A DNA stretch of 64,000 nucleotides from Saprospirales bacterium (GCA_002708985.1 PAPS01000009.1:43683-107682); one strand, 5' to 3'. Counted from the first letter of the stretch, positions 38,406 through 50,185 are shown. Program-made: numbers and translations. The notes: generated by a model not told the origin, from the sequence alone.

Positions 38406-39989
38406 CTACTCCGATTGAAGGTAAGCTTTTATCGAAGCTTTATCACCGACAAGTTCTAAGGCTTTTTGTAAAATATCGTCATTTTCGTTGTAAACCTTGA
38501 AGAAGGCCTCTGGGTTATACAGGGAACGAGCTAAAATTGCCTTAAACTGCAGATGAATCCATTGCATGGATACTGTCATCCCTTCGCTATCTAGTGAGTC
38601 AATCTCACTATAGCAATAATTTAAAAAGTCTGTGAAAATTACATCCTCTTCATTAAACATGACTAAATAACTATTGATGTCCGGGTATCGATTAAGCACT
38701 TCCTCTCGTTGGTCATCGATGTAGGAGTAGATGAACTCTTGAAACAACCCTTCACGGCGAATTTGCCCTAAGGCTCTCGATCCTCCTGAAGTGTCCATTG
38801 CAACCCACACATCTGGCATGATGCCTCCTCCGCCAAATACCGTTCGCCCCCCAGTAGTAGTGTACTTTAATGAATCGGGAACTTCCATGGCGTAGCTGGA
38901 GTCAGTCAACTCCCCAGAATCCATTCGTCGCTCAATTTCTTCTCTGTAGGCCTCTACGCCATCCTCATATGGACGTTGGATAAAGCGACCACTAGGCGTA
39001 AAATAACGAGCTACTGTTAGTCGTATTAATGACCCATCAGGTAGGTTATATCCTCTTTGCACTAGCCCTTTTCCAAATGTACGGCGTCCAATCACAAGTC
39101 CTCGATCATGATCTTGGATAGCTCCGGAAACGATTTCACTGGCACTTGCCGAGTATTGATTAACCAAAACAACGAGGTTACCTTTTTTAAACTTACCTTC
39201 CTTGGTCGTGGTATAATTTTTTCGGCGACTTTGAGCCCCTTCGGTATAGGTTACTAGAAATCCGGCACCAAAAAACTGATTGACTACATCTACAGCTGCA
39301 TTGAGGTATCCACCCGAGTTATTCTGTAGATCAAATACAAGGTTTTTCATCCCCTCATTATTGAGCTTTTCCAAAGCACTTTCTACCTCTTCTGAGGTGG
39401 TTGCTGAAAATTTAACCAGTTTGATATACCCTGTCTTTTTATCTAACATGTAGGCTGCCTCAACGGAATTCAGCGGAATTTTATCACGTGTAATGGTAAA
39501 AGGTAAAAGCGCCTTATTACTCCCACGCTTGATATCGACAACAACTTTTGTTCCTTTAGGTCCTCTTAGTAAATCGATTACACCTCTGTTGTTGATGCCT
39601 ATCCCCGCAATGGTGTCACCATCAACTCGAATGATTTTATCTCCGGGAAGAATTCCCACAGCCTCCGAGGGCCCTCCAAAAATAGTCTCTACGATAAAAA
39701 TGGTGTCTTGAAGTAGGTTAAACCTTACTCCGATACCCTCAAAATTTCCAATGAGAGGTTCATTCATCGCTTGGACATCCTTTGCTGCTGTGTAACTGCT
39801 GTGGGGATCTAATTCTTTCAGGAACGCTCGAATCGCCTTTTCAACAATAGCGCTATCCGCGATGTCTTCTACGTAGAATCGATCTACATAATTGAAAAAA
39901 GATTGAATTTTATTGCTTTCCGTTTGAGAAAGTTGAGCGTTTACCAGAATTGGAGTATACAAAAAGAATAGAACTATAATACGAAGCAT
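38406..39989 (-). CDS. S41 family C-terminal processing peptidase
   Basis: PDZ region GILPGDKIIRVDGDTI; YSASASEIVSGAIQDHDRGLVIGRRTFGKGLVQ. Confidence 0.93.
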   Translation of the reverse strand: MLRIIVLFFLYTPILVNAQLSQTESNKIQSFFNYVDRFYVEDIADSAIVEKAIRAFLKELDPHSSYTAAKDVQAMNEPLIGNFEGIGVRFNLLQDTIFIVETIFGGPSEAVGILPGDKIIRVDGDTIAGIGINNRGVIDLLRGPKGTKVVVDIKRGSNKALLPFTITRDKIPLNSVEAAYMLDKKTGYIKLVKFSATTSEEVESALEKLNNEGMKNLVFDLQNNSGGYLNAAVDVVNQFFGAGFLVTYTEGAQSRRKNYTTTKEGKFKKGNLVVLVNQYSASASEIVSGAIQDHDRGLVIGRRTFGKGLVQRGYNLPDGSLIRLTVARYFTPSGRFIQRPYEDGVEAYREEIERRMDSGELTDSSYAMEVPDSLKYTTTGGRTVFGGGGIMPDVWVAMDTSGGSRALGQIRREGLFQEFIYSYIDDQREEVLNRYPDINSYLVMFNEEDVIFTDFLNYCYSEIDSLDSEGMTVSMQWIHLQFKAILARSLYNPEAFFKVYNENDDILQKALELVGDKASIKAYLQSE

Positions 39990-40023
39990 AATTGGCGGTT
40001 ATTTTGTAAACACATATCAGGCG

Positions 40024-40839
40024 TTACACAGATAAGTTAAAATCTCGCAGTGCATCATTTAACGAAGTTTTTTTGTCAGTCGACGCCTTTCGTTGCCCTA
40101 TAATTAACGCACAAGGTATGCCAAAGTTGCCAGCGGGAAATGTTTTGCTTGTACTACCAGGTATTACAACAGATTTTGGTGGGATATATCCCTTGTACTC
40201 TTTGGGCTGATCACCACTTACGTCGATAATCTTTGTGCTGCCCGTGATGGTAACGTTAGCGCCAATTACAGCCTCTTCTCCGACATGAACACCTTCAACT
40301 AAGATGGCCCGTGAACCTATGAATGCATGATCTTCGACAATTACTGGCTGTGCTTGAAGTGGTTCAAGAACGCCTCCTATACCAACCCCTCCACTTAAGT
40401 GAACATGTTGTCCAATTTGGGCACAAGAACCTACCGTTGCCCAGGTATCTACCATGGAGTTAGCGCCAACATAGGCTCCTATGTTTACATAGCTTGGCAT
40501 CATAACGACACCCGGCTCCAAGTGGCTGCCATAGCGGGCAAGAGCTTGTGGTACGACTCTAACTTGTTGCGCAGCAAAGTCCTTTTTGAGCGGAATCTTG
40601 TCATGAAACTCAAACGGCCCATGTTCAATCGTTTCCATTTGCTTTACAGGGAAATAAAGAATCACAGCTTTTTTTAACCAAGTATGCACCTGCCACTGAT
40701 CATTTTGTTTTGTACAAATTCTTAATCGTCCTTTGTCCAGTTCCTCAATGACATAGTCAATGGCCTTTACGGTCGTTGAGTTTTTGATTAATTCGCGGTT
40801 GTCCCATGCAGATTCGATGAGTTGCTGTGCATTGTTCAT
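40024..40839 (-). CDS. dapD: 2,3,4,5-tetrahydropyridine-2,6-dicarboxylate N-succinyltransferase
   Basis: Left-handed beta-helix hexapeptide repeats; VMMPSYVNIGAYVGANSMVDTWATVGSCAQIGQHVHLSGGVGIGGVLEP. Confidence 0.94.
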   Translation of the reverse strand: MNNAQQLIESAWDNRELIKNSTTVKAIDYVIEELDKGRLRICTKQNDQWQVHTWLKKAVILYFPVKQMETIEHGPFEFHDKIPLKKDFAAQQVRVVPQALARYGSHLEPGVVMMPSYVNIGAYVGANSMVDTWATVGSCAQIGQHVHLSGGVGIGGVLEPLQAQPVIVEDHAFIGSRAILVEGVHVGEEAVIGANVTITGSTKIIDVSGDQPKEYKGYIPPKSVVIPGSTSKTFPAGNFGIPCALIIGQRKASTDKKTSLNDALRDFNLSV

Positions 40840-40903
40840 AATTATAAAATAGAGTCTAAAATTACTTTTTACAAGTGTAACTTTTATTTACATAATATCG
40901 TTG

Positions 40904-40911
40904 TATCTTTG
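40904..40911 (+). promoter_or_regulatory. Putative Bacteroidota -7 element (TATCTTTG) for tRNA-Lys
   Basis: Matches TAnnTTTG consensus 21 nt upstream of the tRNA. Confidence 0.65.
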
Positions 40912-40931
40912 CCGTCCCGTTATGGGAAATT

Positions 40932-41004
40932 GACTCGGTAGCTCAGCTGGTAGAGCAATACACTTTTAATGTATGGGTCCTGGGTTCGAACCCCAGCCGA
41001 GTCA
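40932..41004 (+). tRNA. tRNA-Lys (anticodon TTT)
   Basis: GACTCGG/CCGAGTC acceptor, GCTC..GAGC D stem, ATACA-CTTTTAA-TGTAT anticodon arm, CTGGG-TTCGAAC-CCCAG T arm. Confidence 0.97.
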
Positions 41005-41033
41005 CATTTTTCTCTGCACCTCTTTTTCTTTTT

Positions 41034-42059
41034 TTAATCCCTCTGCACGAGGCTAGATGTCAACGCTGCTTGCTGTAAAGTAGGATTTTCATTAACCTCT
41101 TTATATTCTTTTTTTAGTCGTTCAATAATTGTACTGACCGATTCAATGGATTTTGTGTATTCGATGCTCGGTCCTGCGCACCATACGGTCTTATAGGTTG
41201 CGCTGAATGCAGCCTTTTCAACCGACTTCATGCCTTTTGAATAGGTAAGCATTTTTACATACTTTTTAAGGCGTTTGTTTTTAGATAATACACGCTCAAA
41301 CGCATTTTGTTGAGTACCTATTTTTTGGACATAGGGCGTATTGATAACTGTACAGGGTGAGCCGGAAATCTTGGTAGTTAGCACAATGTCTTTTGCTCCA
41401 TAATCAACACAGGCTTGCTTGTATTCTTCTGAAACAGGTGCTTCGGTGGTGGCAATAAATGGTGATCCCATAGAAACACCTAATGCACCATCTCCATGAA
41501 TTCTTGCCCATATACCCGCTCCATTTCCGACACCTCCTGCAGAAATTACAGGTAGTTTACATGCCTCTTTCAACTGGGGAATTAATTCTTTGGACATTAA
41601 GGGCCCTGCATGGCCCCCTGCCTCTTTGTTTACGGCAATGAGTGCATCGCATCCAAGGTTCTCAACCTTTCGCGCATAATCGGCATTAACGACATCACAA
41701 AAAACTTTTATCCCAAGCGGTTTACATACATCGATAACTTCTTTGGGAGATCCTAAGGAGGTAATGATATAGTCTACACCAAGGTCTGCACAGGTGGCTA
41801 ATTGTCTTTTGTAGTGAATGTTTGACCTGTTTACGATGAGATTAATGCCAAAGGGGCCTTTGGCCTTTTGACGTATTGCAGTAATGGCTTGTCGCATGGC
41901 ATCATCCGTCCGCCAATTTAGTGCAGGGATACATGCGGTAACTCCAGATTGAAGGGCTGCAATGGTCATCGCTGTATTGGACACAAGGAACATAGGGGCT
42001 ACAATGAGCGGGAAATCGATTCCTAGGAGTTCGGTTAGTCCATTTTTGACGTTTTCCAT
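41034..42059 (-). CDS. Nitronate monooxygenase family (2-nitropropane dioxygenase-like) FMN protein
   Basis: LLGIDFPLIVAPMFLVSNTAMTIAALQSG; AVNKEAGGHAGPL; PVISAGGVGNGAGI; GALGVSMGSPFIATTEAPVSEEYK. Confidence 0.87.
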   Translation of the reverse strand: MENVKNGLTELLGIDFPLIVAPMFLVSNTAMTIAALQSGVTACIPALNWRTDDAMRQAITAIRQKAKGPFGINLIVNRSNIHYKRQLATCADLGVDYIITSLGSPKEVIDVCKPLGIKVFCDVVNADYARKVENLGCDALIAVNKEAGGHAGPLMSKELIPQLKEACKLPVISAGGVGNGAGIWARIHGDGALGVSMGSPFIATTEAPVSEEYKQACVDYGAKDIVLTTKISGSPCTVINTPYVQKIGTQQNAFERVLSKNKRLKKYVKMLTYSKGMKSVEKAAFSATYKTVWCAGPSIEYTKSIESVSTIIERLKKEYKEVNENPTLQQAALTSSLVQRD

Positions 42060-42334
42060 ATAATGAGTGTAGATATTTAAGATAGGGAGAAATAAACGCT
42101 TCGAGCAAAATAGATTTATCTTTTCTATATGGATGAAACCAAGTACTCAACGGTTGAAGTGCATATTAGAAAAATTGGCCTAGTGGCAATTATGGCTAAG
42201 GTGCTTGTCTATATTTCAGATAGCAATTCAATAAGTACTAAAAGACTATCGTTATATCGTTGTGGATTGTCATCGGAAGTGCCTCAATGTTGTGGCAGCT
42301 TTAAGGGACAGCCTCCTCTTTAAAACGGATAATT

Positions 42335-44260
42335 ATGAATATTCAAAAACGCATTATAGTGGGCCTGCTGTGCCTTGTTCAATGTTTCTTTTTGTCCAAT
42401 TGTTTTGCGCAACATAAGGTCAACAAAAAAGCGGAGGCATGGTATTTTGAAGGAATTCGTTCAGAGAATTTGGGGATGATAGAGGAGGCGTTATTCTGCT
42501 ACACCAAATCCATTAAAAAGCAAAAGACGTACATCCTGCCTTGGCTTGCTAAAGCAAACATCCTTTACCGCATTGACAGCCTCCAATCGGCTTATGATAT
42601 TTTAAAAAAGGCGGAGTCCTGCGTTAAGTCATCTCATGTTAAATTGGACTATGGCTTGGCACTTTATAGTTTCTTATTGCAAGATTATAATCAGGCTCAA
42701 GAACATGTAGACAAGCTCTTCGAAGTTCAACACCACTGGTCTTCTTCTTTCAAGTACGAAGCGTCCATATTGCAACAGAGCATTTATCTCGCGGATAGTT
42801 TGGTTCGACATCCTCACAGTTATGAGTTGGAGCTACTACCAGCTAGTGTAAACTCATCTTATGATGAATATTTTCCATCCTTAACGGTTGATGGTGAGCA
42901 GTTGTTTTTTACTCGATTAGAACCCGAAGAGGATGGTTTGGGTTTTTGGGATGAAGATCTATATTCCTGCAGTCGAGAGGATGAGTCGTGGGCTGATGCA
43001 GTAGCCCTCCCATCAACGATAAACTCCAACAAAAATGAAGGGGCTAATTCGATTAGTACAGATGGTAACGAGCTGTTCTACGCTGCGATGTATGGACAAC
43101 TAGGTGATATGAATATCTACCGTGCTGAGTACAGCAATCAGCAATGGAATGTGCCAAAATCTTTGTCAACCGCCGTAAATAGTGGTCAATGGGATTCACA
43201 ACCCTGTTTGTCTGCCGATGGTGCCATGTTGTTTTTTACTTCAACGCGGCCCGGAGGACTTGGAAATTCAGATATCTATGTAGCGAGACGCGATTCCAAT
43301 AATGTATTTTCTGCAGTAGAGCGTCTTCCATTTCCTATTAATACACCGGGTAATGATCAGCGCCCTCATTTTCATCCCGATGGCAAGACCTTGTATTTTT
43401 CTAGCAGTGGCCTGCCAGGTATGGGGGGAAGTGATCTATACAAATCGCAGTTAATGGAAGATGGTACTTGGACAAAACCAGAAAACTTAGGCTTTCCTAT
43501 AAACTCATCGAAGGATGAGCGGGGAATTTTTATCAGCGGTGATGGCAAACTCGCCTTTATATCGACTAATCGAAAAGGGGGTATAGGGGGTATGGATATT
43601 TATCAGTTTGATTTGCCTCACTCGGTGGCTCCTGGCTTAACCTCTTATCTAAAGGGTAACGTACTCGACTCGCTGACAAGACAGCCTCTAACGGCAACTA
43701 TTGAGATTTATGACTTAACAAGAAATCAAGAATATCGGACAGTGGATGTGGATCCGGTAGATGGATCATTTTTGTTTGCTTTTCCTGGAAGTTTTAACTA
43801 TTCATTTCATATTACTTCGCCTGGAAAGATTCCGATTTCGAAAACAATTACTTCTGATTCGATCCTTACCTCGGGAGAACTTCTTAATGAAGAATTTCTT
43901 TTATCGGGTCCTAGTATCGGAAATCAATTTCGCTTGAACAATGTGTTTTTTGAAACGAATAGCGCTGTTCTAGAGGAGATTAGTAAGCAGGAGCTTCAAA
44001 TCGTTGCCAATTGGATGGTAACTGTAGAGGACACGGTCATATTCGAGTTGCAAGGCCATACGGATAACCGAGGCAGTGAAGCTTGGAATCTCACCTTATC
44101 TCAACAAAGAGCCGATGCGGTGCGTAGCTATCTCGTTTCGATTGGTATTCCTGATGACAGACTTGTTGCTCGTGGTTTTGGTATGACACGGCCTATTGAT
44201 TCAAACGAAACCGAAGAAGGCCGTGCAAATAACCGCCGAACAGAGGTTCACTTTCGCTAA
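42335..44260 (+). CDS. OmpA-family outer-membrane protein with TPR-like N-terminus and PD40 (WD40-like) repeats
   Basis: Repeats LSADGAMLFFTSTRPGGLGNSDIYVA, FHPDGKTLYFSSSGLPGMGGSDLY, ISGDGKLAFISTNRKGGIGGMDIY; C-terminal ELQGHTDNRGSEAWNLTLSQQRADAVRSYLVSIGIPDDRLVARGFG. Confidence 0.92.
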   Translation: MNIQKRIIVGLLCLVQCFFLSNCFAQHKVNKKAEAWYFEGIRSENLGMIEEALFCYTKSIKKQKTYILPWLAKANILYRIDSLQSAYDILKKAESCVKSSHVKLDYGLALYSFLLQDYNQAQEHVDKLFEVQHHWSSSFKYEASILQQSIYLADSLVRHPHSYELELLPASVNSSYDEYFPSLTVDGEQLFFTRLEPEEDGLGFWDEDLYSCSREDESWADAVALPSTINSNKNEGANSISTDGNELFYAAMYGQLGDMNIYRAEYSNQQWNVPKSLSTAVNSGQWDSQPCLSADGAMLFFTSTRPGGLGNSDIYVARRDSNNVFSAVERLPFPINTPGNDQRPHFHPDGKTLYFSSSGLPGMGGSDLYKSQLMEDGTWTKPENLGFPINSSKDERGIFISGDGKLAFISTNRKGGIGGMDIYQFDLPHSVAPGLTSYLKGNVLDSLTRQPLTATIEIYDLTRNQEYRTVDVDPVDGSFLFAFPGSFNYSFHITSPGKIPISKTITSDSILTSGELLNEEFLLSGPSIGNQFRLNNVFFETNSAVLEEISKQELQIVANWMVTVEDTVIFELQGHTDNRGSEAWNLTLSQQRADAVRSYLVSIGIPDDRLVARGFGMTRPIDSNETEEGRANNRRTEVHFR

Positions 44261-45550
44261 TCAACGATATTGAAAGAGTAACTCTCCAATTCGAGCGCCC
44301 TTCAATAAGGTCTCATCAAATTCAGTTTCGGGGTCGGAGTCGAATGTTATTGCTCCTCCTGAAGTAAAGCTTAAGTAGCGTTCTTTTTCTTGATAGAGGA
44401 CACTTCGAATAACAACATTGAAATCAAAGTCACCGTCAGGAGAGAAGTAGCCAATGGTTCCTGAGAATATCCCACGCCTTGACATTTCGACTTCATCAAT
44501 GATTTGCATAGCTCGGTACTTAGGCGCTCCCGTCATTGACCCCATCGGGAATGAATTTCGTATAACATCAATGCTAGAATATTTAGGGTCAACTTTTGCC
44601 CTTACTGTCGATACCATTTGGTTGATGGTTTGAAAACTTTGTACTTCAAATAAATTCTCTACCCTAACAGTACCGGGAAGGGCTGTTTTTGCTAAATCAT
44701 TACGCACAAGATCAACAATCATGACGTTCTCCGCACGCTCCTTTCTATTTGATGCAAGTGCCTCTCTAATTTTCTCATTTTCCTCGGGTGTCTCGCCAAT
44801 CGGAGCAGTGCCTTTAATGGGTTGGCTGATTACCTCGTCCCCCTGTTTTCGCAAGTATCGCTCAGGACTGAAACTTAGAACATGAAGACCCTCATGTTTG
44901 ACATAGGCGGAGAAGGGGGATCGCAACGCATCATTTATTCTCAAGAAGGTAGTCAGTGGGTTAATACGAACCTCGTAAGAGGCAAGTTCACGGCAAAGAT
45001 TAACCTCATAGACTTCTCCGTGTCGAATGAGATTTTGAATATGGCGTAATCGCTCTAGATAGGCTTCTTTATCCATATTGCTGAACAATTCTATCTTTTT
45101 TGAAAAGGGCTCTTTTGGGATTTCGTAAGCATTGATAATGTTCACTAAAGCAGTTGCCTCAAGAAAACTTCTGTTAATCGTTAGTTTATTTCCTGACATT
45201 CGGAAGAGAAACCTCGGTTCGAAAAACAGAAGCTCTGGGGATTGTAGTCGGTTTGGATGTTGAGAAGAAAGGTCTTCGACATCATTTTTTAAGTCATAAG
45301 AAAGAAAACCAAAAAGCCAGGAGTTGTCATGGCGATGTTTGAAATCCTCGAGTAAATCAAAGGCGCCCGCCGCATTATTTAGCGCAAGAGTTTTTAGAGA
45401 ATCTACGGCAAGTATCCAGTCATAATGCTGCAATCGTTCTCCATATCCATTACTATCATAAAAGGCAAAAATAGGAAACTGATTAGCCCATGCGAGGGCT
45501 TCACGCCGAAAATCGACGGGATTGTTAATGTGTATTGAGGTGCTTTCCAT
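44261..45550 (-). CDS. pabB: Aminodeoxychorismate/anthranilate synthase component I family (PabB-like)
   Basis: GEVYEVNLCRELA; FSPERYLRKQGDEVISQPIKGT; NVMIVDLVRNDLAK; GSMTGAPKYRAMQIIDEVE. Confidence 0.85.
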   Translation of the reverse strand: MESTSIHINNPVDFRREALAWANQFPIFAFYDSNGYGERLQHYDWILAVDSLKTLALNNAAGAFDLLEDFKHRHDNSWLFGFLSYDLKNDVEDLSSQHPNRLQSPELLFFEPRFLFRMSGNKLTINRSFLEATALVNIINAYEIPKEPFSKKIELFSNMDKEAYLERLRHIQNLIRHGEVYEVNLCRELASYEVRINPLTTFLRINDALRSPFSAYVKHEGLHVLSFSPERYLRKQGDEVISQPIKGTAPIGETPEENEKIREALASNRKERAENVMIVDLVRNDLAKTALPGTVRVENLFEVQSFQTINQMVSTVRAKVDPKYSSIDVIRNSFPMGSMTGAPKYRAMQIIDEVEMSRRGIFSGTIGYFSPDGDFDFNVVIRSVLYQEKERYLSFTSGGAITFDSDPETEFDETLLKGARIGELLFQYR

Positions 45551-45555
45551 GCTGC

Positions 45556-46830
<1,275 letters not shown>

Positions 46831-46835
46831 TTATT

Positions 46836-47174
46836 CTAAGAGAGTTTATCGATGCCTTCCTTATCGGAACTGCATTCGGTAAATACATCAATGAGTTTTG
46901 TGATTTGCAGAAGTTGACGAAGTTGTTCTGGAATATTGACAAGAACTAAATCTCCTCCGGCATTTCTCGACTTAGAAAGGGTGGTGAGCAATACGGAGAG
47001 TCCCGTACTGTTGACATATTTCAATAAGGAAAGATTAAGCACAAAGTGTTTGTGTCCTTCTGCAATCTGGTTTTGAATAAATTCCAAGGTAGGTTGACTA
47101 TCAGCTTCCCCGAGTAAGTTGCCTTCGAGGGCGACTATAGAAACGTTTTTTTCAACGTAATGCGTAAACTTCAT
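46836..47174 (-). CDS. STAS-domain protein (anti-anti-sigma factor-like)
   Basis: FVLNLSLLKYVNSTGLSVLLTTLSKSRNAGGDLVLVNIPEQLRQLLQITKLIDVF. Start placed at the internal ATG (MKFTHYVEKN). Confidence 0.88.
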   Translation of the reverse strand: MKFTHYVEKNVSIVALEGNLLGEADSQPTLEFIQNQIAEGHKHFVLNLSLLKYVNSTGLSVLLTTLSKSRNAGGDLVLVNIPEQLRQLLQITKLIDVFTECSSDKEGIDKLS

Positions 47175-47215
47175 TCTGCCAAAATACACATTAGCATCGG
47201 CTTTACACGACGTTT

Positions 47216-47668
47216 TTAGAGGGCTTTTTCACACGATGCTTTCCGGCAATGACCATAAAGGTTTAAGGCGTGTTTTTCTACCTCAAATTCTAGAAGTTCT
47301 CCCATCGTTTCTCGAATCATTTGAATTCGTGGGTCACAGAATTCAACGACTTTTTCACAGTCTAGGCAAATCATATGATCATGTTGTGCATAACCTAGGG
47401 TTGCCTCATACTCTGTATGCTGATTGCTGAATTTGTGTGTGCGTACTAAGCCATATTTTTGAAGAAGCTCAAGCGTGTTGTAAACGGTTGCAAGGCTTAC
47501 CGATTGGGCATCACCTTTTACTGTATTATAAATGGTTTCTGCGTTGAAATGTCCTTTGTGAGAATAGGCCGCTTTGAGAATGGTTATTCGCGATGGTGTA
47601 TTTCTTAATTTATCACGTTCAATATTTCTCTTAAAAATGGAAACTACTTCTTTAATAGGTACTTGCAT
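47216..47668 (-). CDS. Fur-family metalloregulator
   Basis: SLATVYNTLELLQKYGLVRTHKF; HDHMICLDCEKVVEF and HCRKASC metal-site residues. Confidence 0.92.
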   Translation of the reverse strand: MQVPIKEVVSIFKRNIERDKLRNTPSRITILKAAYSHKGHFNAETIYNTVKGDAQSVSLATVYNTLELLQKYGLVRTHKFSNQHTEYEATLGYAQHDHMICLDCEKVVEFCDPRIQMIRETMGELLEFEVEKHALNLYGHCRKASCEKAL

Positions 47669-47677
47669 ATTTCGTCG

Positions 47678-49918
47678 TTATATATTGTGATGTAAAGTGG
47701 TATGATCATCGATGCGTTCAACCGAAACGATTCCTTCTTGTTTTTTGAGGTTTTCCAAGATGTATTGCAATTCATTTTGGTTGTTTACATAGAGGGAAAT
47801 GTGGCCGGTAAAAACCCCTTGGTCGCTTTCAAAACTAAGCGATTTAATGTTTATGTTGAGTTCATGGCTAATCCGCTGAGTAACCCGGCTTACAACACCC
47901 ATTCCATCAATTCCCCTTAGCTGGACATGGGCAAGAAATGAAGTTTTCAACTTAGACGACCAACTGGTTTGAACGATACGGTAGCTATACTTTGACATCA
48001 GCTGAACAGCGTTTGGACAATTCACTCGGTGGATTTTGATTCCGTCATTTAGTGTGATAAATCCAAAGACGTTGTCGCCAGGTAGGGGATTGCAACATTG
48101 TGCAAATGAGTGATTAATGCTCTTGGATTCTTCTCCCATTATAAGTAATTCTCCTTTGCGTTGTAGGTTTTGAATAACGGTTTCTTCTACAGAAAGTTTA
48201 GGTTTTATCTTGCTCGTCTTGCGAACAAGTTGACCATTTTTTAAAGTAAATTTCGACCAAACCTTGGACAGATTCAGCCCTTGTTGAATTCGTAAGTAGA
48301 ACTCTTGGCTATCGGGAAGGTCTAATACCTCAAGAATTTTATTGAGGTTTTCCTGCGTATTAGGAATATTTTGTCGTTTTGCTTTTCGTTCAAAAATGGC
48401 TTTCCCTTCGCTGGCCAGTGCCCTGCGTTCATGTTTCAATGCTCTCTTGATGGCAGAGATAGCTTTACTAGTTTGCGCAATGCTAAGCCAATCCTCTTTG
48501 GGTTTTTGTTTGCGGGAAGTAAGGATTTCAATTTGATCACCTGTTTTAAGCTCATAGCTTAGTGGCACCAATTTTTGATTGGCTTTTGTAGCAATACATT
48601 TATTGCCGATATCGCTATGAATTTCGTAAGCAAAGTCCAAGGCAGTAGAACCACGCTTCAGCCTTCGAAGTTCTCCCTTTGGAGTGAAGCAATACACTTC
48701 ATGACTAAACAAATTGCTTTTGAATTGGTCGACAAGTTCTAAGGCATTTTGCTCTTTGTCTTCTAAAAGATTTCGAACATTTTCTAGCCATGGATCAATG
48801 GCTTCTGATGATTTTTCAATATTTCCATTTCCTTCTTTGTATACCCAGTGAGCGGCTACCCCTCGCTCGGCTACATCGTGCATTCGCTTTGAGCGAATTT
48901 GTACTTCAACCCATTTACCTCTTGGACCCATAACGGTAGTGTGTAATGATTCATAGCCATTGGACTTAGGGTTAGAGATCCAATCCCTTAGTCTTGTTGG
49001 GTTGTGTTGGTAGAGGTTAGTGATACTCGAAAAAACTGCCCAACAATCGTCACGTTCAGACTCCGTCGGGCTATTCAATATTATTCGAATCGCAAAGAGA
49101 TCATAAACCTCTTCGAACGTCACCCCTTTTTTTACCATTTTCTTCCAAATAGAATGAATGCTTTTGGGTCTTCCAATTACTTCACAGTCAAAGCCTTTTT
49201 CATCTAAAAGCTCCTTAATGGGTTTGACAAATTGATTGATATAACGACTTCGAGCCCTTTTGGTCTCGTTGAGTTTTTGCGCGATTTCTTTGTATTCCTC
49301 ATTGCGTGTATATTTCATCGATAAGTCTTCGAGTTCCGACTTGATGTTGTACAAACCCATTCTATGGGCTAATGGTGCATAGAGAAAAAGGGTTTCCGAA
49401 GAGATTTTACGCTGTTTTTCAGGAATCATCGCTTGCATCGTGCGCATATTGTGCAGGCGATCAGCAATCTTGATCAATACAACACGAATATCATCGGTAA
49501 GCGTGAGTAGGAGTTTTCTGAAATTCTCTGCCTGATCCGAAGTTTGTACATCAAACACAGGAGCAATCTTCGTTAATCCATCGATTATACGTGCAATTTG
49601 ACGATCGAAGCGATCTTCAATATCCTCGAGTTTTAGATCGGTATCCTCTATGGTGTCATGGAGAAGTGCTGCGATGATGGAATTCGTTCCTAAACCGATT
49701 TCTTCACTTACAATTCGTGCGACGGCGATGGGATGAAGTATGTAGGGTTCGCCGGACTTTCTGCGTATACCACTGTGCGCTTCCTGGGCGAGTTCAAAGG
49801 CTTGCGAAACTCTAGCCTCGTCACCTTTACCATACCTGTCCTCTGCTTTTTTTTGCAGCTTCTTAAACGATGAGTTGATTAAGAATTCCTCTTCTTTGTT
49901 CCAGACGCGGTTTGGCAT
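47678..49918 (-). CDS. Bifunctional (p)ppGpp synthetase/hydrolase (RelA/SpoT homolog)
   Basis: HD region AALLHDTIEDTDL; synthetase NGYESLHTTVMGP; TGS CFTPKGELRRLKRGSTALDFAYEIHSDIG; C-terminal ACT-like region. Confidence 0.95.
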   Translation of the reverse strand: MPNRVWNKEEEFLINSSFKKLQKKAEDRYGKGDEARVSQAFELAQEAHSGIRRKSGEPYILHPIAVARIVSEEIGLGTNSIIAALLHDTIEDTDLKLEDIEDRFDRQIARIIDGLTKIAPVFDVQTSDQAENFRKLLLTLTDDIRVVLIKIADRLHNMRTMQAMIPEKQRKISSETLFLYAPLAHRMGLYNIKSELEDLSMKYTRNEEYKEIAQKLNETKRARSRYINQFVKPIKELLDEKGFDCEVIGRPKSIHSIWKKMVKKGVTFEEVYDLFAIRIILNSPTESERDDCWAVFSSITNLYQHNPTRLRDWISNPKSNGYESLHTTVMGPRGKWVEVQIRSKRMHDVAERGVAAHWVYKEGNGNIEKSSEAIDPWLENVRNLLEDKEQNALELVDQFKSNLFSHEVYCFTPKGELRRLKRGSTALDFAYEIHSDIGNKCIATKANQKLVPLSYELKTGDQIEILTSRKQKPKEDWLSIAQTSKAISAIKRALKHERRALASEGKAIFERKAKRQNIPNTQENLNKILEVLDLPDSQEFYLRIQQGLNLSKVWSKFTLKNGQLVRKTSKIKPKLSVEETVIQNLQRKGELLIMGEESKSINHSFAQCCNPLPGDNVFGFITLNDGIKIHRVNCPNAVQLMSKYSYRIVQTSWSSKLKTSFLAHVQLRGIDGMGVVSRVTQRISHELNINIKSLSFESDQGVFTGHISLYVNNQNELQYILENLKKQEGIVSVERIDDHTTLHHNI

Positions 49919-49998
49919 ATTCTCTTTACGATATAGACCAAGATATGGTGAAATTTCAATTTTCCTTTATAAGATGTTGTTTCCTTGCATGTCATTGC

Positions 49999-50006
49999 TA
50001 TCTTTG
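49999..50006 (+). promoter_or_regulatory. Putative Bacteroidota -7 element (TATCTTTG) for tRNA-Leu
   Basis: Same TATCTTTG octamer as upstream of tRNA-Lys, 13 nt before the tRNA. Confidence 0.65.
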
Positions 50007-50018
50007 CTCTCCTTTTTT

Positions 50019-50100
50019 GCGGATGTGGTGAAATTGGTAGACACGACAGATTTAGGATCTGTTGCCGCGAGGCGTGGGGGTTCGAGTCCCTTCATCCGCA
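50019..50100 (+). tRNA. tRNA-Leu (anticodon TAG)
   Basis: GCGGATG/CATCCGC acceptor, ACAGA-TTTAGGA-TCTGT anticodon arm, long variable arm, GGGGG-TTCGAGT-CCCTT T arm. Confidence 0.96.
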
Positions 50101-50185
50101 CTAAGCTGCCCAAGGCAGTAACCATTGCAAAGCCCCTTGAATCAACCCTTGGGGTTTTTATTTTTAATCTACGTAAGTTGAGCCC

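Noticed and set aside
42129-42323. 64-aa ORF upstream of the OmpA/PD40 gene
   Set aside because: No recognisable domain or signal, atypical composition; likely chance ORF in an intergenic region.
50108-50165. CCCC...GGGGTTTTTATTTTT downstream of tRNA-Leu as a terminator
   Set aside because: The stem is only about 4 bp with a long loop; plausible but too weak to list as a feature.
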